A stretch of DNA of 64,000 bases from Candidatus Galacturonatibacter soehngenii (GCF_008830185.1 NZ_WAGX01000007.1:62001-126000), one strand, 5' to 3'. Shown: positions 45,913-55,542, counted from the first letter of the stretch. Translations and numbers: made by a program. Notes: generated by a model not told the origin, from the letters alone.

Positions 45913-45950
45913 AACAAAAGAACTCTGAGTGTCCTCAGAGTTCTTTTGTT
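45913..45950 (-). terminator. terminator of the GH2-GH36-LacI operon
   Basis: A perfect 17-bp stem (45913-45929 with 45934-45950) with loop TGTC lies nine bases past the LacI stop codon. The 3' arm on the minus strand ends in a T-rich run. Confidence 0.88.
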
Positions 45951-45958
45951 AAGTGTAT

Positions 45959-46975
45959 TTATCTATTTTCGCCTGACTTTGTTTTTACGCTTTGCTTTAT
46001 AACCATGCGGCCAGATACAATATCCAATCCTCTTCCTGATTTTGGATTTTTAATTTGTTTTAGTACTTTTTCAAGCGCAACTTTTGTCATTGCTTTTGTG
46101 TTTACTTCATAGGTGGTTATTTTCATATCTGTAAAACCAGGGTATAAATAATTATCAAACCCTACAACTGAAATATCTTCTGGTACGCGATACCCTTTTT
46201 CCTTTAATTTTAAGATTAACATTCCAGCTATTAAATCACAGTTACATACGAATGCCTCTGGAAGTTTTTCGGGAAGATCAAATGCTACTTGTCCCATTTT
46301 ATCACGGTCAGCAATGACCCATTCCTGATGAATGGTTTTTTTATGCTCTATCATGGATTTCATATATCCGCAGTAACGATCCATAATACTGCTGGTTTCA
46401 TAAATAGAGCCTATAAAACCGATGTCTTTCATTCCATTTTTGAATAAATATTCCGTTAAAAGATACATACCATAAAAGTTATCTGTAATTACTGCATCTT
46501 CTGCAAGATCTTTGTCGTAAAAATCAAGAAAAACCATTGGCGCATTCAACGTTTCTTTGATTTTTTCAATATAATGTTTATCAATTTCCCCGATTACAAT
46601 CAAACCTTCGATGTTTTGCTCGGTTACTATTTTAGGCATTTCCAAGGTCTTTTTTTCTTCTTCTTTTTTTAATACTTCAATTATAGTAAAACAGCCTTTT
46701 TCACTTGCCACAATAGTAAGTTCTTGATACATTTTCCAATAAAAAGTTGCATATTGTGCCAAATAATTTTCTGCTATGATAACTCCTATTTTTTTGTAAT
46801 TGGCCTTGCTTTCATATGAAGTTTTATAGGAGCGGTAACCCATTGCTTCAGCTTCTTTTTTAATCCGCTGTCTCAATTCCTCGCTAACCCCTTTTTGACT
46901 TGATAAAGCATTATGTACCGTTACAACACTAACCCCTACCCTTTCAGCAATATCTGCCAATCGTACCTTACTCAT
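45959..46975 (-). CDS. LacI-family regulator of the mannan locus
   Basis: 338 aa. The N-terminal helix-turn-helix VRLADIAERVGVSVVTVHNALS is followed by a hinge helix region with an LRQRIKKEAEAMGY segment and a sugar-binding core (IGVIIAENYLAQYATFYWKM, LIVIGEIDKHY, DISVVGFDNYLYPGFTDMKITT). It lies 52 bases downstream of the GH36 gene and has its own strong promoter inside the end of that gene. It probably represses the mannan genes and itself until a manno-oligosaccharide or other sugar binds. The TTTAAYTAAAT-type palindromes at locus promoters are its likely operators. Confidence 0.9.
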   Translation of the reverse strand: MSKVRLADIAERVGVSVVTVHNALSSQKGVSEELRQRIKKEAEAMGYRSYKTSYESKANYKKIGVIIAENYLAQYATFYWKMYQELTIVASEKGCFTIIEVLKKEEEKKTLEMPKIVTEQNIEGLIVIGEIDKHYIEKIKETLNAPMVFLDFYDKDLAEDAVITDNFYGMYLLTEYLFKNGMKDIGFIGSIYETSSIMDRYCGYMKSMIEHKKTIHQEWVIADRDKMGQVAFDLPEKLPEAFVCNCDLIAGMLILKLKEKGYRVPEDISVVGFDNYLYPGFTDMKITTYEVNTKAMTKVALEKVLKQIKNPKSGRGLDIVSGRMVIKQSVKTKSGENR

Positions 46976-47015
46976 AGTAATTCCTCTCGATTAATTAAGA
47001 TTAATAATTACTTAA

Positions 47016-47044
47016 ATTATAAGTATTTTAACTAAATTTGTCAA
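47016..47044 (-). promoter_or_regulatory. LacI gene promoter with operator in the spacer
   Basis: On the minus strand a consensus TTGACA (47039-47044) and a consensus TATAAT (47016-47021) are 17 bases apart. The operator-like TTTAACTAAAT (47027-47037, plus-strand reading) fills the spacer. The -35 lies within the last codons of the GH36 gene. This predicts autoregulation. Confidence 0.7.
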
Positions 47045-49226
47045 CTTCAATAAAATGATATAGCTTGCTTTGATAATCTCCCCACATCCCTTTGATAAGA
47101 AATCCTGCCGATACTAATAGCTCACCAGAAAAAATTTCTCCTGTTTCCTCAAGTTGATAGTAAGAATGTGGATTAAGTGCTTTTAACTTTATTTTTCTGC
47201 TATGGCTGTTTGGTATTCCCAGTACTTGAACAAAAGTTACCAAGGCTTCTTTTTTATCTTTGGATACAACTTCCCAACAATCGTAATGTTGGTTTTCTGA
47301 CCAGGAAGCAATGCGATAATAGTCTCCCTCTCGAATCAATTCATGGTATTTGTGATACATATCCACCTGTTTAGAAATCATAGCACGCTCTTTTTCTGAG
47401 ATTTTAGTAATGTCTAGTTCATAACCAAATGTACCAGCTAAGGCGACATGCCCTCTTGTTTCAAATGGCGTGATTCTTCCGACTGAATGATTTGGACAGT
47501 CACTGACATGAGCACCTATCGTGGATAGCGGATAAATAAGGGCAGTTCCTTCTTGGATTTTTAAACGTTCAATTGCATCGGTATCATCGGAACACCAGAT
47601 TTGAGGGCTATAATACAACATCCCAGGATCAAATCTAGCACCGCCTCCTGAGCAATTTTCTAATAACAAATAAGGAAATTCATGAATGAGCATTTCTTGT
47701 AGTTGATAAACACCCAGTACATATCGATGAAATAATTCCTGTTTAGAATCCTTGTTTAAATAGGCACTGCCAAGGTCGCTAAGTTGTCGATTCATGTCCC
47801 ACTTTACATATGAAATAGGGGCGCTTCTTAATATTTTTGCTACGCTTTCATAGGTGTAATTTACAACCACAGGATTTGATAAATCAAGTACATATTGTTC
47901 GCGACTTTGAGTTGCTTCTCTTCCTGGAATCTGGATAGCCCATTCAGGGTGGGACTTGTATAAGTTAGAATCAGGAGAAATCATCTCTGGTTCAAACCAG
48001 ATTCCAAATTCTAGTCCAATTTCATTGACCTGCTCTACAAGTGATTTTAGTCCTGAAGTTATTTTTTCTTCATTGACAAACCAATCCCCTAACGAAGAAT
48101 TATCGCTATTTCGCTTTCCAAACCAGCCGTCATCCATCACAAGCATTTCTATTCCTGCTTTTTTGGCCTCTTTTGCAATGGCAAGAAGTTTTTCTGTGTT
48201 GAAATCAAAATATGTTGCTTCCCAGTTGTTGATTAAAATAGGTCTTTTTTTGTGTTTATAAGGACTACGTATCATGTGCTCCCTGTAAAAATCATGTAGG
48301 GAGCGTGTCATTTTCCCTAAACCTTCATTTGAATAAACTAATACAACTTCAGGAGCTTGAAAGGAGCTTTTGGGAGTTAAATTCCAGCAAAATTCTTCTT
48401 GATGAATCCCCATAACCATTCGTACAGAGTCAAACTGTGTAAGCTCTGCCTGGGCTATAAAGTTCCCAGAGTAAACAAAGTGCATACCATATACTTCTCC
48501 GTAATCCTGCGTGGTTTCAGGTGTTACAAGTGCAATAAATGGATGTTCTTGATGCCCTGACTCACCTCTTGCAGAAGATACCATTTGCTTTCCGTATCTT
48601 ATTTTACCTCTTTGAATATGTCGCTCTCTTGCCCAAGAACCGTGAAGAGTGATCATTTCAAAGTTTTGATTATCTAAATCTAGGCAAGAACTGTATACTT
48701 TTTCCAATTTAAGATTTTCTTTTCCTTGATTGATGACTTGTATGCTTCTGGTTATAATGTCTTGCTTTTCGAAGACGGAATAAGATAGTATAACTTTTAA
48801 TTGTAATATGTTATCGATACAAGTGATATCTAATGTCATCACATCTTCGTCGCTACCAAAAGAAGCGGGTAAGCCTTTTAAAGAAGGCTTTCCTTTTTGA
48901 ATGGAATGGGTAACATAGTGTATTTCACAACCCAGACATCCGTCTTCGTTTCTTACATTTAAACAACTTTCTCTATAGTCACCGATTCCGCCAGTTGGGT
49001 ACTCCATTGGGAAAAAATCAAGAAAAGATGATTTTTCTCTTTTGTTTTTGGAAGGGGTAAAGGGTGCTTCCTCTGTTCTAAGAAGATATTCTCCTCCGAT
49101 ATTTTGCAAACGGGTACCGTAATACATGTGTCCGACATATCCTTCTGTTGTTAGACCTATCATATAAGTTGTATGCAACGTATCTAACTTAAATATTTTT
49201 TTGCTTTTACTAAATTGAATTCCCAT
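47028..49226 (-). CDS. GH36 alpha-galactosidase
   Basis: 732 aa from ATG 49226, preceded by AGGAGGAG; a longer frame to 49256 has no site and would overlap the GH2 gene. There is no signal peptide, so it is cytoplasmic. It has an N-terminal beta-supersandwich (about 1-320), a (beta/alpha)8 domain (about 325-640) with nucleophile D477 in YVKWDMNRQ and acid/base aspartate at 547/548 in WCSDDTD, ENCSGGGARFDPGMLYYSPQIW, and a C-terminal beta domain. It removes alpha-1,6-galactose side chains from imported galactomanno-oligosaccharides. It starts 13 bases after the beta-mannosidase gene. Confidence 0.93.
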   Translation of the reverse strand: MGIQFSKSKKIFKLDTLHTTYMIGLTTEGYVGHMYYGTRLQNIGGEYLLRTEEAPFTPSKNKREKSSFLDFFPMEYPTGGIGDYRESCLNVRNEDGCLGCEIHYVTHSIQKGKPSLKGLPASFGSDEDVMTLDITCIDNILQLKVILSYSVFEKQDIITRSIQVINQGKENLKLEKVYSSCLDLDNQNFEMITLHGSWARERHIQRGKIRYGKQMVSSARGESGHQEHPFIALVTPETTQDYGEVYGMHFVYSGNFIAQAELTQFDSVRMVMGIHQEEFCWNLTPKSSFQAPEVVLVYSNEGLGKMTRSLHDFYREHMIRSPYKHKKRPILINNWEATYFDFNTEKLLAIAKEAKKAGIEMLVMDDGWFGKRNSDNSSLGDWFVNEEKITSGLKSLVEQVNEIGLEFGIWFEPEMISPDSNLYKSHPEWAIQIPGREATQSREQYVLDLSNPVVVNYTYESVAKILRSAPISYVKWDMNRQLSDLGSAYLNKDSKQELFHRYVLGVYQLQEMLIHEFPYLLLENCSGGGARFDPGMLYYSPQIWCSDDTDAIERLKIQEGTALIYPLSTIGAHVSDCPNHSVGRITPFETRGHVALAGTFGYELDITKISEKERAMISKQVDMYHKYHELIREGDYYRIASWSENQHYDCWEVVSKDKKEALVTFVQVLGIPNSHSRKIKLKALNPHSYYQLEETGEIFSGELLVSAGFLIKGMWGDYQSKLYHFIEVDKFS

Positions 49227-49239
49227 TCTATTACTCCTC

Positions 49240-51714
49240 CTAAATAAATGAGTCATAAAGACTTCTTGTTGTAAGTTCTTGTTTTAGTTGCTCAATGTCT
49301 TTTGTATTACCTTTGATATCCGCTTTTGCTATGCTTATTTTTGCTCCTTCTTCACTAGTAATATCAAAATAGTTATCACTAAAAATTGCATCTAAATTGA
49401 TAAAATCTAATTCTAAAAATGGTGCGTAGGTATTTGTTTTGACTTCAATTATAATTTCTTCATTGAATTCCTGTATGTTTACAAAATAATCAGGTTTTTG
49501 CAAATGTAAATGTTTATAAGGGAGAAAGACTTCTGTTTGCTTAATTTGATATCCGTTTTCAAAGGTGGCAATGCACTCTAGAAATACTTGTTCTTCTTTT
49601 TCCTTTACCAAATCTTCATAATTAAAATTATAAATTTGTATTGCACTTAAGCTATCGACAGTACATTTTAGTGTTTTACTATAAGTGGTATGAAAGTCGA
49701 ATGTTTTTAGGTTGATTGTAATTGTAGCGTCTTGCATATGAAGGGTTTCGTTTTGTAAATATACCATTATATTGTAATGTTTACGCACAATGGTTGCGTT
49801 AAAAGGAGCGTAGAACTTCTTTGCCATATAATGGAGTGCCTTCCAACGACCATAATAATCAATGCTTGACCAAGAGGCTACTGGCCAGTTGTCATTCATC
49901 TGCCAGTATAAAGCGCCCATGCACCGTCCTCTATTATTTCTCCAATGTTCTACTCCGGCTTTAATGGCTAGACCTTGTAATATCTGGCTGATATAGAGCA
50001 TACTGTCAAAATCCTTTGGATACAAAAATAGTTCTGATAGGTAGTAAAGAATTTTTCCGTTTGCGGCATCGTTTTTTTGATGACTTTCCATTACTTTGGA
50101 AAAAATATTCCAATCCTCTTTGCTAGTATAGGTTTTGACGGTTTTAAAAGCTGGGAATGATTGAAATCCAAATTCAGAACAAAATCGAAAGTAATGATTC
50201 TGGAATTCTGAAAAAGGTTTTAGACCATGCCATACCTCCCAGTAATGTACGTCTCCAATATCCGAACTATCTGGTTTGTCAAAGGAACCTCCTGAGGATG
50301 GGGAAGAGGGCCAGTAGAAAGTCATATCATCTTTTTGCTGCATTGCCTTTGGCAATATATATTCAAATAATTTGATATAATCAGCTCGTAATTTTTTTGA
50401 ATGATCCTTAAAACCACCCCAGTTTTCCCAGGCAGATTCAATTTCATTATTCCCGCACCACATACCAAGGCATGCGTGATGGTGTAATCTTTGCACATTG
50501 TCATATACTTCTGCTACAATGTTTTCCTCAAATTCTTTTGTTAAGTCATAAATGTTGCATGCAAACATAAAGTCTTGCCATATAATAAGTCCTTTTCGAT
50601 CGCACAAATCATAGAAGTAATCAGAAGGGTAATAACCGCCGCCCCATATTCTAAGGCAATTGTAATTCGCTCTTATGGCGCAATCTGTAAGATAATCCAA
50701 TTTTTGAGTGGTAATGTGTGGATAAATAGAATCCTCTGGTATGTAATTAGCTCCCTTTGTAAATATTTTAATTCCATTTACACAAAAGGCAAATTCATTA
50801 CCCCATTTATCTTTGTCTTGCTTAATGGTTAGTGTTCTTAATCCGATGGTATAATCTTTTTCCTCAACGATTTCTTCTTGTGATTTTCGGCATTGAATAC
50901 TTATCTTGTATAATGGTTGATCTCCATATCCATTTGGCCACCATAGCTTGGGGTTTTTAACAATAAAGGTGTGGGTTATGGTTTCATTTGCTGGCAGAAC
51001 AACTTGCTGATGTTCATCATGGTTTTCAATTGATATTTTAACCTCATAATGTTTTGCGTTTTCATCACATAAAAAAGGAACGGTAACTTTTACATAGACC
51101 TTTTGGTCATCGTGTATTTGTTTAATGAAAGCATCACACATACGAATATCGTTGTATGCTTGTAATTCTATATCGCGCCAGATTCCAATATCTGGTAACT
51201 GTGGTCCCCAATCCCATCCAAACATAGAATGTGCTTTTCTTATATATTGATTTCCACCCATAACTCCACTTGAAACAAAAGATATTTCTTTTCCTTTTGA
51301 AGGTTGATATTCTTGTATGTGTTTTATAGGGGATTTAAAAATAATTTCAATAAGGTTGTTATTCTTTTTTAAATGCTTTTTACAAGAAACTCTCCAGGTT
51401 CTGTGCATATTATTGACTTTTTTTATATTGTGGCCATTTAAAATAATAGTACCGATTGTATCAAGTCCGTAACATACTAACTCAATATGCTTCTTTTCAA
51501 AACAAGCTTCTTCTACATCAAAATATCTAGTAAATTTATAGTTGTCTTTCATGGCTTCACGAACAATGTATTCGTTGGTGCGAAAATATGGATCTTCAAA
51601 AATATTATTTTCGCAAAAAGCGGATATGACTGTTCCTGGAACAGTTCCGATACAAAAAATGCCGCTTTGCATATTCTCGATTTTCCAGTCCCCATTTAAT
51701 GTTTGCTTTGTCAT
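49240..51714 (-). CDS. GH2 beta-mannosidase
   Basis: 824 aa with no signal peptide. The N-terminal segment LNGDWKIENMQSGIFCIGTVPGTV and the FGWDWGPQLPDIGIWR block are typical of GH2 mannosidases. The acid/base is E424 in WCGNNEIESAWENWGG and the nucleophile is E514 in CSEFGFQSFP. It releases mannose from the non-reducing ends of manno-oligosaccharides in the cytoplasm. It is the first gene of the minus-strand operon with GH36 and LacI, divergent from the importer genes. Alternative GH2 specificities are less likely given the motifs and the locus. Confidence 0.92.
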   Translation of the reverse strand: MTKQTLNGDWKIENMQSGIFCIGTVPGTVISAFCENNIFEDPYFRTNEYIVREAMKDNYKFTRYFDVEEACFEKKHIELVCYGLDTIGTIILNGHNIKKVNNMHRTWRVSCKKHLKKNNNLIEIIFKSPIKHIQEYQPSKGKEISFVSSGVMGGNQYIRKAHSMFGWDWGPQLPDIGIWRDIELQAYNDIRMCDAFIKQIHDDQKVYVKVTVPFLCDENAKHYEVKISIENHDEHQQVVLPANETITHTFIVKNPKLWWPNGYGDQPLYKISIQCRKSQEEIVEEKDYTIGLRTLTIKQDKDKWGNEFAFCVNGIKIFTKGANYIPEDSIYPHITTQKLDYLTDCAIRANYNCLRIWGGGYYPSDYFYDLCDRKGLIIWQDFMFACNIYDLTKEFEENIVAEVYDNVQRLHHHACLGMWCGNNEIESAWENWGGFKDHSKKLRADYIKLFEYILPKAMQQKDDMTFYWPSSPSSGGSFDKPDSSDIGDVHYWEVWHGLKPFSEFQNHYFRFCSEFGFQSFPAFKTVKTYTSKEDWNIFSKVMESHQKNDAANGKILYYLSELFLYPKDFDSMLYISQILQGLAIKAGVEHWRNNRGRCMGALYWQMNDNWPVASWSSIDYYGRWKALHYMAKKFYAPFNATIVRKHYNIMVYLQNETLHMQDATITINLKTFDFHTTYSKTLKCTVDSLSAIQIYNFNYEDLVKEKEEQVFLECIATFENGYQIKQTEVFLPYKHLHLQKPDYFVNIQEFNEEIIIEVKTNTYAPFLELDFINLDAIFSDNYFDITSEEGAKISIAKADIKGNTKDIEQLKQELTTRSLYDSFI

Positions 51715-52172
51715 GAGTAATCCTCCTACTAATGCCTTGTGATAGTTAAATAATTAATTAAAAATTAGTTAAATTTAAGATGTATTTTATATTAAACATA
51801 ATTGTGTTGAAATGTCAATCCAATTCTAGTTATTTCCTACTAAAATTATTGTACGAAATCAACTGTTTATTCTTATTATTAATAGGTGCATGTCTTTTAT
51901 TTCCCAAGAATGAATAGCAAACGCATTTTTCAATGGATTTAATATAACAGACATTAAACCAAGTTAAAAAAATTAAATTAAATAAAAAAATTTAATTTAA
52001 AAATGCGCTTAAACTTGTAAAAAATACACAAATAAACAAATAAAAAATAATTATATATCACGAAAAAATAAAAAGATATTGAAAAGAATTTAATTTTATA
52101 TTAAAATTTTAATTAATTAATTAAGCAATAAATTAATTAAATGTTAACAACAGAAAGGGTGAAGGTTTTATT
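51715..52172. promoter_or_regulatory. 458-base divergent control region of the mannan locus
   Basis: No gene is seen here. The leftward GH2 promoter is TTGACA (51813-51818, minus strand) with TAATAT (51789-51794), followed by operator-like ATTAGTTAAAT (51764) and TAGTTAAAT (51743). The rightward promoter is TTGAAA (52079-52084) and TAAAAT (52102-52107), 17 apart, followed by the run 52108-52148 of TTAATTAA units ending in TTAAATGTTAAC. A perfect 11-bp inverted repeat of TTAAATTAAAT lies at 51973-52000. A weak cre-like site TAGCAAACGCATTTT (51915-51929) may bind CcpA. The DNA is very AT-rich, which weakens each single call. Confidence 0.55.
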
Positions 52173-53567
52173 ATGAAACTAGGAAAAAGGATGATTGGGT
52201 TTAGTGTTATTACGGCTATGGTTTTTTCATTAACTGCCTGTACAGGCACAAATGACAAAGAAGCTGCAAAGGCTACGGGAACAAATGAAGTATCAGAAAA
52301 TAGTGTTGTACCTACGATTGATGCGATTCATTTGGGAGAAGATTATCAAGATTTGTCTGCATCAATTAAAATTCTTACAAATAGAACTGATATTGTTGAT
52401 ACGGTATATAAAGGATATGCTGAAGAGTTTATGAAGTTATATCCTAATATTAAGGTAACTTATGAAGCGGTTACTGATTATGAGGAATCCTTAAATTTAA
52501 GGTTAACAGCAGGAGATTGGGGGGATATTTGTTTTATTCCTACTTCTGTTGATAAGAGTGAACTACCACAATATTTTATTACATTTGGCGCTTTTGATAC
52601 CTTGAACAAAATCTATAATTTCTGTTCTGAAAAGACATTTAACGGACAGCAATACGGTATTGCGAATGGTGGAACAGCAGGTGGAATTGTTTATAACAAA
52701 AAAGTTTGGGAAAAAGCGGGAATAAAGGAAGTGCCAAAAACGCCAGATGCTTTTTTGGAATGCTTGCAACAAATAAAAGAGAATACGGATGCGATTCCTT
52801 TGTATAGCAACTTTGCTGCTGGATGGCCAATGGGACAGTGGGATTCCTACATTGGAATTACAGCCACTGGAAGCCCAGACTTTATGAATGATATTGTACA
52901 TATTAAGAATCCATTTGAAAAAAATGAACAAATGACAGGGCCTTATGCAGTTTACTACGTGTTATATGAAGCTGTTCATAGAGGGTTGATTGAAGAAGAC
53001 CCAGCAAGCAGCGATTGGGAATCGTCCAAATCATTGTTAAACAATGGAGAAATTTCTTCTATGGTATTAGGATCATGGGCTGTACAGCAATGTAAGGATG
53101 CAGGAGCGAATGCAGATGATGTGGCTTATATGCCGTTTCCCATAACGGTAGAGGGAACACAGTATGCTGGTGCAGGAGGAAACTATAGCTTTGGTATCAA
53201 TAATCGAGTGTCTACAGAAAATCAGATAGCATCTATGTTATATGTAAAATGGCTGATTGAAGAATCTTCTATTTATGAGGATGAGGGAAGTATTCCAGCC
53301 TTAAAGTCAAAAGAACTTCCTAAGACGCTGGCTGATTTTGAGGGTGTTGAATTACTATCCAATAATCCTGCAAAAGAGGGAGAGGAAGATTTTTTTGAAG
53401 AAGTAAACAATGAAAGTGAAATAGGAATCAACAAAAATGATTATACAAAAAGTGAAATATTAGAAGCAGCTCTTTATGGTACAAAAACATTAGATGAAAT
53501 TATGGATGATTGGAATACTAGATGGACGAATGCGCAAATGATATTAGGTATGCAGGTTCAAGAGTAA
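52173..53567 (+). CDS. manno-oligosaccharide ABC importer binding lipoprotein (family 1)
   Basis: 464 aa. Lipoprotein signal with lipobox LTAC. The mature domain has SASIKILTNRTDIVD, YAEEFMKLYPNIKVTYEAVTDYE and VLGSWAVQQCKD, features of family-1 sugar receptors (MalE/UgpB-like). It is the outer receptor for products of the GH26 enzyme. The ligand is inferred from the surrounding mannan enzymes. AGAAAGGGTG precedes the ATG. A strong hairpin separates it from the first permease gene. Confidence 0.9.
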   Translation: MKLGKRMIGFSVITAMVFSLTACTGTNDKEAAKATGTNEVSENSVVPTIDAIHLGEDYQDLSASIKILTNRTDIVDTVYKGYAEEFMKLYPNIKVTYEAVTDYEESLNLRLTAGDWGDICFIPTSVDKSELPQYFITFGAFDTLNKIYNFCSEKTFNGQQYGIANGGTAGGIVYNKKVWEKAGIKEVPKTPDAFLECLQQIKENTDAIPLYSNFAAGWPMGQWDSYIGITATGSPDFMNDIVHIKNPFEKNEQMTGPYAVYYVLYEAVHRGLIEEDPASSDWESSKSLLNNGEISSMVLGSWAVQQCKDAGANADDVAYMPFPITVEGTQYAGAGGNYSFGINNRVSTENQIASMLYVKWLIEESSIYEDEGSIPALKSKELPKTLADFEGVELLSNNPAKEGEEDFFEEVNNESEIGINKNDYTKSEILEAALYGTKTLDEIMDDWNTRWTNAQMILGMQVQE

Positions 53568-53575
53568 AATAATAT

Positions 53576-53611
53576 AGAAAGGCAATTGCGATATATTGCA
53601 ATTGCCTTTCT
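53576..53611 (+). other. intercistronic hairpin after mannan binding-protein gene
   Basis: AGAAAGGCAATTGC (53576-53589) pairs perfectly with GCAATTGCCTTTCT (53598-53611), without a T-run. It is the third transporter operon here with a hairpin at the binding-protein/next-gene junction, consistent with differential expression. Confidence 0.75.
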
Positions 53612-53634
53612 GTGACTATATTAAGGAGGTTTTT

Positions 53635-54642
53635 ATGAGTAATAAAATGACATCTGTTTCGACTAGTAAAGTGTCATTAAAAAGTAAACTAAGAAGCAAA
53701 AAGGGTCAGCAATTGATGGTTATTATAACGTTTATGATTATTCCCTTAACTCTGCTTGTGGTATTTACAGGGATTCCCTTTGTTAAAATGATTGAATTTA
53801 GTTTTTATAAAATGAAATATATAGGTCCACGAGAGTTTGTTGGATTTCAAAACTACATCGATGTTTTTCGAAGAGATGATTGTTTTAAATCACTGATTGT
53901 CAGTGTTTATTATATGGGGGGAGCCTTGGTACAGTTGGTGCTTGCGCTTTATTTTGCAACCATGATGGTGTTTGGTGTGAAAGGCAGTTCGGTGTTTAAG
54001 GGAGCAATTTTTTTTCCATATTTAATTTGTGGAATTGCAGTAGGGTTTATTTTTCGATTTTTTTATGCAAGAGGATTTGTGTTGGATACCATATTGACTG
54101 GACTAGGCTTTAATGCAGAAAGTATACCATATTGGCTTCAAGATAAGAGAATTAATAATATATCGTTGGTAGCAACATCGGTATGGAGGTATATGGGACA
54201 AAACACAATTCTATTTTTGGGCGCTATGATGTCGGTATCACCTGATTTATATGAGGCGGCATGTTTAGATGGTGCTAATAAGTGGCATCAGTTTCGCTAT
54301 ATTATTTTACCAAGTATTAAGTCTATTATCGTATTGAATTTGATTCTATCAATTAGTGGCTCTCTTAGCGCATTTGAACCGCCATATGTAATTACGAACG
54401 GAACCATGGGAACGGGTACTTACTTTGTTATAATGAATCGCTTGGCTCATGAAAATCAAAAAGTAGGTCTGGCGTGTGCAATGGCCATCATTTTATTTAT
54501 TATTATTATCATATGTACTGTCATGCAAAAATTATTTTTTGCTTATGTTTTTGATGATGGAACGGCAGATGAATCAAAGAGTGCAGTTAGGCGGAGAAAA
54601 AATGAAGAAAAAAAGTTGAAAAGAATGCTTGAAAGGGAGTGA
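53635..54642 (+). CDS. carbohydrate ABC importer permease, MalF/UgpA type
   Basis: 335 aa from ATG 53635, preceded by AAGGAGG; the longer frame starting at 53596 would lie within the hairpin. It has a basic cytoplasmic N-terminus, six helices and the coupling loop SPDLYEAACLDGANKWHQFRYIILP. It ends in a charged tail. It forms the channel with the next gene product. No ATPase gene is present, so a shared MsmK/UgpC-type ATPase elsewhere is implied. Confidence 0.92.
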   Translation: MSNKMTSVSTSKVSLKSKLRSKKGQQLMVIITFMIIPLTLLVVFTGIPFVKMIEFSFYKMKYIGPREFVGFQNYIDVFRRDDCFKSLIVSVYYMGGALVQLVLALYFATMMVFGVKGSSVFKGAIFFPYLICGIAVGFIFRFFYARGFVLDTILTGLGFNAESIPYWLQDKRINNISLVATSVWRYMGQNTILFLGAMMSVSPDLYEAACLDGANKWHQFRYIILPSIKSIIVLNLILSISGSLSAFEPPYVITNGTMGTGTYFVIMNRLAHENQKVGLACAMAIILFIIIIICTVMQKLFFAYVFDDGTADESKSAVRRRKNEEKKLKRMLERE

Positions 54643-54649
54643 ACATAAA

Positions 54650-55492
54650 TTGAAGAAAATGAAACTTGGTACATTTATATTTACAATAATAAAATATATA
54701 TCATTAATATTTGCGTCAATAATCGCGCTGATACCTGTTTTGGTTTGTGTACTGACAGCTTTTAAAACGAATGAGGAATATGCCAATACATCAGTGCTAG
54801 ATAGACCTCAATCCTTCTTAAATTTTGATAATTTTGTAACGGCATTTAAACAGGCTAATATGTTAAGGGGGTTTCTTAATACGGGTTTGGTGTTGGTTGT
54901 TGTATTGGTTGCATCTGTATTTATAGGTTCAATGCTTGCTTATGTTTTAAATCGTTTTGAGTTTAAGGGAAATGCCTTCATCCGTAATTTATTTATGTTT
55001 GCGTCGTTAATTCCTGGAATAGCAACGCAGGTAACCGTTTACCAGATTATGCATAAACTTGGTTTTATTAATCATCTTTATGGATATATGATTGTGCTTA
55101 TGGGGACGGATATTATTTCGATTTACATTTTTCTGCAGTTTTTTGAGAATATATCGGTATCTTTGGATGAATCGGCTATTATGGATGGCTGTACCTATTT
55201 TGGTGTATTTTTTAAAATATTATTTCCGTTATTAAAACCTGCGATTGTCACAACCATGGTACTAAAAGGAGTAGGTATCTATAATGAGTATTATATGTCA
55301 AATCTTTATTTGCAGACTCCCGATTTAAAGACGATATCAACTGCGCTTTATACCTTTACAGGACCTTATGGAAATCAGTATAACTACATTTGCGCAGGTG
55401 TGTTAATTACCATTATACCGATTTTGATTATATTCCTTATCTTTCAGAAACAAGTGTATGGAGGAATGGCAGCAGGGGCTGTGAAAGAATAA
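54650..55492 (+). CDS. carbohydrate ABC importer permease, MalG/UgpE type
   Basis: 280 aa from TTG 54650, ten bases after AAAGGGAG; ATG 54659 is an alternative and TTG 54629 is unlikely. Six helices. The coupling loop is ISVSLDESAIMDGCTYFGVFFKILFP and the C-terminus VYGGMAAGAVKE is typical of MalG-type permeases. It starts seven bases after the partner permease. The start choice is the only uncertain point. Confidence 0.9.
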   Translation: MKKMKLGTFIFTIIKYISLIFASIIALIPVLVCVLTAFKTNEEYANTSVLDRPQSFLNFDNFVTAFKQANMLRGFLNTGLVLVVVLVASVFIGSMLAYVLNRFEFKGNAFIRNLFMFASLIPGIATQVTVYQIMHKLGFINHLYGYMIVLMGTDIISIYIFLQFFENISVSLDESAIMDGCTYFGVFFKILFPLLKPAIVTTMVLKGVGIYNEYYMSNLYLQTPDLKTISTALYTFTGPYGNQYNYICAGVLITIIPILIIFLIFQKQVYGGMAAGAVKE

Positions 55493-55542
55493 ATATAGCA
55501 TGAAAAAACAAATCATAAACATATAGATAAAAGGAGATAAAA

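Noticed and set aside
51960-52150. AT-rich TTAATTAA-rich stretch as a replication origin or centromere-like site
   Set aside because: No dnaA, repA or parA gene and no DnaA boxes nearby. The stretch sits between two divergent mannan operons and is explained by promoters and operators.
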